Source: Polyrhizophydium stewartii (Eukaryota; Chytridiomycota; Chytridiomycetes; Rhizophydiales). From it: a DNA stretch of 10,490 bases. The DNA lies in assembly GCA_027604665.1 (NCBI GenBank), contig JADGIZ010000658.1, positions 1 to 10,490 of the forward strand, given 5' to 3'. The position numbers and the translations under genes are program-made. The notes under the pieces are model-generated. The model saw only the letters and a list, made by a program, of their open reading frames with translations, made no database searches and was not told the origin of the DNA. Below, in pieces: positions 1-6,158 of this stretch; the first letter of the stretch is position 1, and the number at the start of each line of letters is the position of its first letter.

Positions 1-186
1 GGCCCCGCGGGCTCGCCGCCGCGCAGCACCCGCCCCCAGCCAACCACCTGCCCCAACGGCCGCCTCCCGCCGCCCTCGCCTGCGCTGGCGGCCGCGTCGC
101 TCCGCCCGAGCGCGTCGTCGGCATGACGTGGCATCCCGCACCGTTGCCCGCATGCCGCCCGCCTTCTCCGTCCGCATGCCGTCCGC
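1..186 (+). other. Left flank and probable 5' leader of PCK1
   Basis: This stretch is very C-rich and I see no gene in it. It should hold part of the PCK1 promoter and leader. Three ATGs (123, 152, 176) lie upstream of the proposed PCK1 start at 187, all in other frames. The one at 123 opens a 29-codon frame that stops at 210-212, overlapping the PCK1 start. If transcription begins upstream of them they would hinder initiation at 187, so the transcript may start after 178 or the first exon may differ from the model. No TATA box is evident. Confidence 0.4.
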
Positions 187-191
187 ATGCC
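170..191. repeat. Perfect 11 bp tandem duplication over the PCK1 start
   Basis: The unit gtccgcatgcc occurs twice head to tail, at 170-180 and 181-191. Each copy carries an ATG, at 176 and 187. Because 11 is not a multiple of three, the two ATGs are in different frames; only the second is in frame with the PCK1 exons. A longer flanking match, gcatgccgcccgcc, also occurs twice, at 150-163 and 185-198. Confidence 0.9.
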
Positions 192-1146
192 GCCCGCCCG
201 TCCCACGCCTGAGCTCGAGCATCTCCATCGCCCCCTCGGCGCTCGCGGTGCGTCGCAGATGCAGCCTCGCCGGCTTTGCTGACCTTGCGCGACTCCGCTC
301 AACCTGCCGGCTGCCCTCGGCCCGCTCGCGGCGTGCATCGATCGGCCCCCTCAACCCACGCCATGACATGTCGTTGCGTCGTCTCGTCACGCTCTCGCAA
401 CGCCCCGCACTGCCTCGCATCGCAACGCCACTGCAACGCTCGCCCGCTCATGCGCTGCTGCGCCAGCCTCGGTGCCTGTTCTCTACGAGCAGGCCCTCGC
501 CCACGAGAAGGGCACCGCCATCACCTCGGCCGGCGCCCTGGCCACTGACTCTGGCGAGAAGAAGGGTCGCTCGCCCAAGGACAAGCGTATCGTCGATGAG
601 CCCACCACCACCGAGGACATCTGGGTGCGCCTGCCGCGCTGGCGCATGCCCCGCACCCTTGTCGTGGCTCTGCCTCGCGGAGCGGCGATTCCAATCTCCG
701 GCAATGACGGCGCATGCTGACACGCTGTGCAACCTCCGACCCATCTCCCGCCGCCGCCATCGCCGCCGTGCGCACCTGCCAGTGGGGCCCCATCAACTTC
801 AAGATGGTCCAGAACTCGTTCATGGTCAACCGCGAGCGCGCCATCGACTACCTCAACACCCGCGAGCGCCTCTTCGTCTTTGACGGCTTCGCCGGCTGGG
901 ACCCCAAGTACCGCATCAAGGTCCGCGTCGTCTGCGCGCGCGCCTACCACGGTGAGTCGGCCCGGTGCACCTTCCTGCGCAGGCCTTGCGTTGCTTGTGC
1001 CCGCCTTTGTTGCTGATCCGCGAGCGCGATCTGCGTGCAACCATCCAGCGCTCTTCATGAACAACATGCTCATCCGCCCCACCCCGGAGGAGCTTGCGGA
1101 CTTTGGCGAGCCCGACTTCACCATCTTCAACGCCGGCTCGTTCCCC

Positions 1147-1181
<35 letters not shown>

Positions 1182-1745
1182 GAGCATCTCGGTCAACTTT
1201 GCCCGCCGCGAGATGGTTATTCTCGGCACCATGTACGCCGGCGAGATGAAGAAGGGCGTCTTCACCGTCATGCACTACCTCATGCCCAAGCGCGGCGTCC
1301 TGTCGCTGCACTCGTCGGCCAACGAGGGCCCCAACGGCGACGTCTCGCTCTTCTTTGGCCTCTCGGGCACAGGCAAGACCACGCTGTCGGCCGACCCCAA
1401 CCGCTTCCTGATTGGCGACGACGAGCACTGCTGGTCTGACAACGGCGTCTTCAACATTGAGGGCGGCTGCTACGCCAAGTGCATCGACCTCTCGGCCGAG
1501 AAGGAGCCCGAGATCTTTGGCGCCATTCGCTTCGGCTCGGTCGTCGAGAACGTCGTCTACGACCACCAGACGCGCGAGGTCGACTACGCCAACGCGTCGC
1601 TCACCGAGAACACGCGCTGCGCCTACCCGATCGAGTTCATCCCCAACGCCAAGATCCCCTGCGTCGCCACCCACCCGAGCAACATCATCATGCTCACGTG
1701 CGATGCCTTTGGCGTCCTGCCGCCCGTCTCGAAGCTGTCGTCGGC

Positions 1746-1785
<40 letters not shown>

Positions 1786-2250
1786 ATTGCCGGCACCGAG
1801 GAGGGTGTCACGGAGCCCCAGGCCACGTTCTCGACGTGCTTTGGCGCTCCCTTCCTCGTCTGGCACCCGGTCAAGTACGCCACCATGCTCGCCGAGAAGA
1901 TGAAGGAGCACAAGGCCGACGCTTGGCTCATCAACACGGGCTGGAACGGCGGCGCCTACGGCGTCGGCAAGCGCATCTCGCTCAAGTACTCGCGCGCCAT
2001 CATTGACGCCATCCACAGCGGCGAGCTCGCCAACGCCGAGTACGAGACCTACCCGATCTTTGGCCTCAGCATCCCCAAGGCCGTCACGGGCGTGCCCCCC
2101 GAGATCCTCAACCCGTCCAAGACCTGGCTCGGCACCGAGGCCTCGTACACCGCCACCCTCGAGAAGCTCGCCAAGCTCTTTGTCGACAACTTCAAGACGT
2201 ACGAGGACAAGGCCTCGGAGGAGATTATCGCCGCCGGCCCCAAGATCTGA
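187..2250 (+). CDS. PCK1: Phosphoenolpyruvate carboxykinase (ATP), four exons
   Basis: This enzyme converts oxaloacetate and ATP to phosphoenolpyruvate, ADP and CO2, the committed step of gluconeogenesis in the cytosol. Proposed exons are 187-247, 467-624, 783-951 and 1049-2250. They join in frame to 529 residues, close to the roughly 550 of the yeast enzyme. GRSPKDKR lies near residues 54-61 and carries the substrate-binding Arg. The P-loop GLSGTGKTT is at 233-241, and GDDEHCW at 252-258 supplies the metal-binding Asp. Lys198 (in YAGEMKKG) and His217 (in LHSSAN) match the other Mn ligands of the E. coli enzyme, and NTGWNGG is present near the C-terminus. Introns 2 and 3 restore [11 protein letters not shown] and RAYHALFMNNM exactly and have CTGAC/CTGAT branch sites. 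Intron 1 (248-466) uses donor GTGCGT, and its acceptor is the first AG after position 264. The exon-1 peptide, beginning [14 protein letters not shown], is less certain because three out-of-frame ATGs precede it. No catalytic residue I checked is missing. Confidence 0.95.
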
Positions 2251-2536
2251 TTATTTCATCCCCGTCCCGCCAATCGCTTATCCGTGCGTGCGTGCACGGC
2301 CAGACCATGCCCCCCGCCGTCACAACAACAACCACCGCCGTCCCCTCATTGACTCTGCCGCCTCCCGCACGCCGATCCCATCACCACAGCACAGCACAAT
2401 AAAACACCTGCTCCCGCATCCCGTACTGCGCTGCCTGCCGCCTGCCTTCCGCCTGCCGTCCCACCCCCTGGTGCCCCTGCATGCGGCAGGCGGCCTTGGT
2501 GCGCTGCGGGGCCAATTTCGTGCCTTTCCGTTGAAT
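2251..2536 (+). promoter_or_regulatory. PCK1 3' region and ATP18 promoter/leader
   Basis: This 286 bp gap separates two + strand genes. It contains no coding exon that I can support. AATAAA at 2398-2403 may be a polyadenylation signal for PCK1, or simply an AT-rich patch in the ATP18 promoter. CCAAT pentamers occur at 2270-2274 and 2512-2516. CCAAT is the core of the HAP-complex site found in promoters of fungal respiratory genes, but the second copy is only about 20 bp from the start codon and is probably too close to act that way. Assignment of these sites is by motif only. Confidence 0.35.
2481..2534 (+). promoter_or_regulatory. Upstream ORF ending 2 nt before ATP18
   Basis: An ATG at 2481 opens a 17-codon frame that ends with TGA at 2532-2534. 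Two bases later comes the ATP18 ATG at 2537. If the leader includes it, ribosomes would finish this small frame almost on top of the main start, so reinitiation would govern ATP18 output. Whether it is transcribed depends on an unknown start site. Confidence 0.35.
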
Positions 2537-3541
2537 ATGCCCGCCCCGTATCCCACGCTGTTCGGCGCCCGCGTCTGGCCCACCAACTTCCTCAAGCTGT
2601 GGTTCCCGTTCTTCATGACGGGCTCGACGGCCTACTTTGGCGTCGCGTACATCCACACCAAGTTGATGGACGGTAATGGCCGCCCGGGACAGCCGTCGCA
2701 GCCACCGTCAGCCGGTCCACCTCGCAGGCGTTCCGATCCGCAATCGTCATCGTGCGCCGGCTGGCGACACGCCGAGCAGCCCCGGCACACCTCCTCGGGC
2801 GGCCCGCGGCCGTGCGCGGCCGCGCTGCGTGCGCACCTGCTGGCTGGCCGTGCGCATGCGCCTGCCGCACGCCCGCGCGCACACGGTCGACCCGCCCGCC
2901 GCCTGCACGTCCGCCGCCGCCGCCGCCTCGCACGGGATCGCAATCGCTTTTCTGTCGCCGCGAGCCCCGTGCCGCGCAGTGCGGCGGCGGCGTGGGGACG
3001 GCGAGCGCGGCCGCGGTGCTGCTTGCGCGGGACGGACGGCCCCTGAAGCGGGCAGCCAGCACGCAGGCACAGGCCGCGGGCTCGTCGGCTGCCCGGCGCT
3101 TGGGCAGGCGCATGGGGGCTGGATGGGCCGTGGTTGGCTCTTTTTTCTGCTGGAAGACGGCGACCAGCCCATGGACGGCTGCTGGCGGCCTGCTTCTGTG
3201 GCATCGCGAGCGACTGCGGCGGCAGCACCATTGCCCGCACGACGATGCATCGAGGCTGACACTCGCTCGCGCCCCCGCTGCTGTTGCATCGCTCTCCAGC
3301 CCCGGATGACAAGTGGGTCAACATCGTGTAAGTGCATCCGCCTTGCGCGCCAGATCTGCCAAGTGGACTGCAACGCCCCAAGTGAGCGTGTGCCTGCGGC
3401 TCACACAATCGTATACTCGCTGCTGCTGCAATGATTGTGGTCTGCGCACACAGCAAGAACGTGCAGGACTCGACCGAGGCTCAGAACGTCAGGAAGGAGG
3501 TCGAGACATACCTCAAGAAGCTCGAGACCAACAAGCACTAG
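2537..3541 (+). CDS. ATP18: ATP synthase subunit i/j (Atp18-like), three exons
   Basis: This is a small single-pass inner-membrane subunit of the Fo part of mitochondrial F1Fo-ATP synthase. Exons 2537-2672, 3300-3327 and 3454-3541 join in frame to 83 residues. Residues 13-36 contain WPTNFLKLWFPFFMTGSTAY then FG, aligning closely with the yeast Atp18 stretch FPTPILKVYWPFFVAGAAVY then YG; this is both the membrane segment and the family signature. Donors are GTAATG and GTAAGT. The first acceptor follows a CTGAC branch at 3256-3260. Yeast Atp18 has 59 residues; the extra length here is a charged C-terminal segment from exon 3 ending KKLETNKH, probably helical. The 28 nt middle exon is the least secure part, but all phases agree. 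No cleavable presequence is visible, as is usual for this subunit. The gene is convergent with ORC5. Confidence 0.83.
2673..3299 (+). other. Long first intron of ATP18 (627 bp)
   Basis: This intron is several times longer than nearly all others in the window. It starts GTAATG, has a CTGAC branch at 3256-3260 and ends in CTCTCCAG. It is GC-rich, with many open but unconvincing frames on both strands. A perfect 12 bp palindrome, gcgcggccgcgc, lies at 2814-2825, between GTGCGC (2812-2817) and GCGCAC (2831-2836), which can also pair. I see no snoRNA boxes, tRNA or conserved exon inside it. Confidence 0.7.
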
Positions 3542-3694
3542 GTGTCTCCTCGTGCTGCCGCTCGTTGACAATGAACCCGCTCATACCGCGGCCATCCACA
3601 CCATCCAATGGCATTGCAGTAGCGAGCACTGCGGGCTGGTGCGCATTCGTGTTCGCGGAGTGAGAGGCGGGCAAAAGGCAGGCATGTATATTCG
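3542..3694. other. Convergent gap between ATP18 and ORC5
   Basis: Only 153 bp separate the two stop codons, so the 3' untranslated regions of the genes must be short or overlap. I see no AATAAA on either strand and no further gene. Confidence 0.6.
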
Positions 3695-5746
3695 CTATGC
3701 CAGGGCGACAAAGTCAAAGAGATACTTGGACAGATCGAAGCGCACGGACTGTGCAACGCGGTGAACGAGAGCGTAGTTTGCGTTGCACTTGCAGCGCATG
3801 TCGTCGAGTCGGTCCATGCCCGAGACGCGCAGCATGAGCCGCAGCGAGATGAGCGACGCGATGGCGCTGTAGACCCTGAACCCGGCGTCCAAGTCCGAGT
3901 CGACGATGCTGTAGAAGATGGCCAGCATGCGCTCGACGGGGAATGCCTTGGGGCCGAGCAGCTGCTGGCGGAGCTTGAGATGGCAGCGGCGGCACAGGCC
4001 GGCGGGCTCGCGTCAGCAGTGCGGATGATTGGGAATCTGGGGAGCCATCGAGAGCTGCGGGGGCCGTCATACCTTTTTGTTCTCCTGGACCAGGTCGCCG
4101 CCGGCCTTTTTACGCGCGCGCCGGCCCTCGCCCTGCTTGGTGAAGAACCGCCGGTCCAGGCGCGGCGGGTTGTACGACGCAAGGAACGACGCGATCAGCA
4201 GGAACTTTGCGTAGTACGGCAACTCGAACACATCGCCAGCTGGGTGAGTGGCGCGTCAGCAATCAACGCAGCGTGGGACTGGAAAGCGGCCAAGTGCGGG
4301 CTCACTGGCTGCAGAGCGCACAGGCGCGGCGGTGGTCAGCCGCCAGTCGCCATCGTCGCCATCGTCGCCGGCTTCATCGTTGTTGCCCCGATCTGCGCCG
4401 CCGACTTCGTTGTTTCGGTCTCTTGAGTCCTGACCATCGCGTTCCGTATCCCCTGCGATCTCAGTAGCATCGGCGGCAGGAGGTGCAGCAGGCGCAGCAG
4501 CCGGGTCCCGCAAGGCGCCTGCGCCGATGCCCAGCTTGCGCTCCCACTCGGCCGAGGCCGTGTCCCTCAGAAACAGCGACGTGAGCGCCGTCCGCATGTG
4601 CGTCTCGAACAACGCAAACAGCTTGCTCTCCTGCGTGCGCAGCACGCGCCCTTGCACCGCGGGCTCAATGAACTTGGGGAACAGCCGCTCAACGAGGTAC
4701 AGCAGCTCGCCCACGTCGCGGCACGCCTTGCTGAACGTGTCGTAGATGACGCGGGCAAACATGTCGAACATGGCGCGCGGCTCGTCCGGCGGGCATGCGC
4801 GGGACAGGATCGCGAGCGCCTCATGTGCTGGTGGCGGCGCAGAGCGTCAGAACCTGCGAGCTGGATGTAGGCGGTGCACCCGGGCACATTGCGAGACTGC
4901 GCTTATCTTTCGAGTACACCGGGAATGTGACGATCAGGGGCCGCATCGCAGATGCGCTTGGAGCGAGACTGTCCCAGCTCAAACGGGTGACCATGACCAC
5001 GCACAGGTTCAGCCGCGTCTATCATCCCCAAAAGACAGTCAGCCAACGCAGTCCCGTCGCACTCGATACAGGCCGAGCTGCAGCCGCACCAGCTCCGCGA
5101 GCTTCATGAGCATCGGCAGCAGCGTCGGTGCGCCAATCTCGAGCAGCGCATCCACATCATCGAGCACCTGCCGCAACCCACACACACATACACACAGGCG
5201 AGGAGTCAGCCAACGGCACGGCGGCCAAGGCACCGCATGCAGCCGCGAGAGCCAGCGCACCAGGAACCAAGCACACGGATCCACGCCGATGGCTGCGTCC
5301 GCCGCGTCACGCTCGCCGCATGCGTCCCGCACGGCATCGACAAACAGGTCGGCCGCGTCGCACCGCACGGCGCGGAAGCCGTTGTCGCGGCCGGGCCGCA
5401 CACCGCATATCCGGTTGAGCACGGCCTCGAACAGCAGCCGCGGCGTGACGGTCTCGTGGCACCTGATCCAGCACACGTGTGGGGCGACAGCCGCCGCTGC
5501 GAGCAGGTGTCGCAGCACCGTCGTCTTGCCCGTCGACGCCGGCCCGCTGACGAGCACGCTGGGAGGCACGACGTCGCCCGGCTGTGCGTCGGCGGAGACG
5601 GGCCGGGCCGGGCCAGGTCAGGTGCGTCAGCAGGAGGTGGAGACGGAGCTGGTACTCTCTGCTGCCCGCGGCCGGCTTGCCTCGCCAAAGAGCTGCCGCA
5701 GCGCCGCAAGCTGCTCGGAGCGGCCCACCGGCGCGTCCGGACCCAT
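3695..5746 (-). CDS. ORC5: Origin recognition complex subunit 5, seven exons
   Basis: Orc5 is an AAA+ subunit of the origin recognition complex, which marks replication origins and loads the MCM helicase in the nucleus. Exons, in transcript order: 5746-5681, 5581-5234, 5167-5090, 5018-4898, 4827-4306, 4239-4073 and 3973-3695. Together they give 526 residues; human ORC5 has 435. [15 protein letters not shown] (8-22) matches the family N-terminus. Walker A is GPASTGKT (35-42) and Walker B is [10 protein letters not shown] (139-148). TFPVYS, then [26 protein letters not shown] and RRFF follow the family order. The C-terminus, including [16 protein letters not shown] and [12 protein letters not shown], is textbook ORC5. 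Most introns carry CTGAC about 16-20 nt before the acceptor. Two donors are odd: intron 1 fits best as GC-AG, and intron 4 is GTCTCG (or GCAGTC at 4900). An acidic, Ala/Pro-rich insert at about 312-378 explains most of the extra length. An out-of-frame ATG at 5805 precedes the start. Confidence 0.93.
5179..5196. repeat. CA/TG microsatellite inside ORC5 intron 2
   Basis: Five CA units, one TA, then three CA units form the polypyrimidine-like end of the 66 bp intron at 5168-5233. On the - strand it reads as a TG run just before the CAG acceptor. Confidence 0.85.
5582..5680 (-). other. Probable GC-AG intron 1 of ORC5
   Basis: The proposed donor is GAG|GCAAGC, close to the GC-donor consensus AG|GCAAGT. 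The intron has CTGAC branch candidates and ends in GCACAG. This junction is in phase and leaves exactly six residues (PGDVVP) between FGE and PSVL, the same spacing as human ORC5. The GT alternatives are worse: GTACCA is out of phase, and GTCTCC at 5645 is in phase but adds residues. Confidence 0.65.
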
Positions 5747-5998
5747 TTCTCAAAATTCGGACAGACCCAATGAAGACCGTGCCTCGCACAGGTCGCCTGG
5801 CGCATCTCACGCTCCGGTGCACGGGTGCGCCTCGTTGCGCACGTGAGCGTGTATTCCTGATTATGTGCTGTTGGCTCTGTCCAGCCATCCGTCCGTCCCA
5901 TCGGTCCATCCAAACAAACAACGACCATCACCGTCCAAAACCCATCCTCCCCAACCGCAATCGCATCCCCAAACTTCCTCCCCTCCTCCAAGTAGCTC

Positions 5999-6017
5999 GT
6001 CGGGCCGTGAGCCCGAC
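5999..6017. repeat. Short perfect hairpin
   Basis: GTCGGGC (5999-6005) and GCCCGAC (6011-6017) form a 7 bp perfect stem with a 5 nt loop. It lies about 140 bp beyond the stop codon of the capping-enzyme gene. It could sit in that gene's 3' UTR or be chance in GC-rich DNA. Confidence 0.4.
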
Positions 6018-6040
6018 CCAAGAATGGCACAACAGGCGCC

Positions 6041-6052
6041 ATTTCGCGCCAA
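6041..6052 (-). promoter_or_regulatory. E2F/MBF-like site upstream of ORC5
   Basis: The - strand reads TTGGCGCGAAAT, a near-ideal E2F-type core (TTTSSCGC and its complement) that also contains the CGCGAAA core bound by fungal SBF/MBF. It lies about 295 bp upstream of the ORC5 start codon. Genes for replication initiation are commonly under G1/S control by E2F or MBF. Site function is inferred from motif and position only. Confidence 0.4.
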
Positions 6053-6158
6053 CAAAAGAGGCGCTCCAGCACCAGACGCTCAACGAGTGCTGGCCAGCCG
6101 GCAGCAATTCACAAGAGCCACGAAACCTCTGCTCCGGGATCGCGCATCAAGCGCGCTT

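Larger units (their letters stand above)
5747..6158 (-). promoter_or_regulatory. ORC5 promoter and 3' region of the capping-enzyme gene
   Basis: This 412 bp gap separates two - strand genes. It holds no coding exon I can support. On the + strand, C-rich and A-rich tracts occupy about 5920-5990. An E2F/MBF-like element (6041-6052) and a short hairpin (5999-6017) are listed separately. The transcript end of the right-hand gene and the start of ORC5 must both lie here. Confidence 0.5.

Noticed and set aside
128..883. Long + strand frame with a peptide like a mitochondrial presequence (MSLRRLVTL ... RCLFSTS)
   Set aside because: It is out of frame with PCK1 exon 2, runs across a clear PCK1 intron, and Arg/Ser/Pro-rich frames are common in this GC-rich DNA. 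A mitochondrial PCK1 form would need a frameshift.
916..2016. 366-codon frame antisense to PCK1
   Set aside because: It mirrors the conserved PCK1 coding exon. Its Val/Asp/Gly/Arg composition is typical of the reverse complement of GC-rich codons.
2632..3456. 274-codon - strand frame across ATP18 intron 1
   Set aside because: It spans ATP18 exons and intron alike, is rich in Arg/Ala/Cys and has no recognisable motif, so it is most likely a GC-bias artefact.
4256..4321. Donor GTGCGC at 4321 for ORC5 intron 5
   Set aside because: It is the wrong phase for the next exon. GTGAGC at 4305 fits the phase and gives a 66 bp intron with the branch 16 nt from the acceptor.
5039..5569. ORC5 region as one 176-codon uninterrupted exon
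   Set aside because: The frame includes a stop-free intron with GTGCCT donor, CTGAC branch and CAG acceptor, and it ends within the next intron. Removing both restores family spacing.
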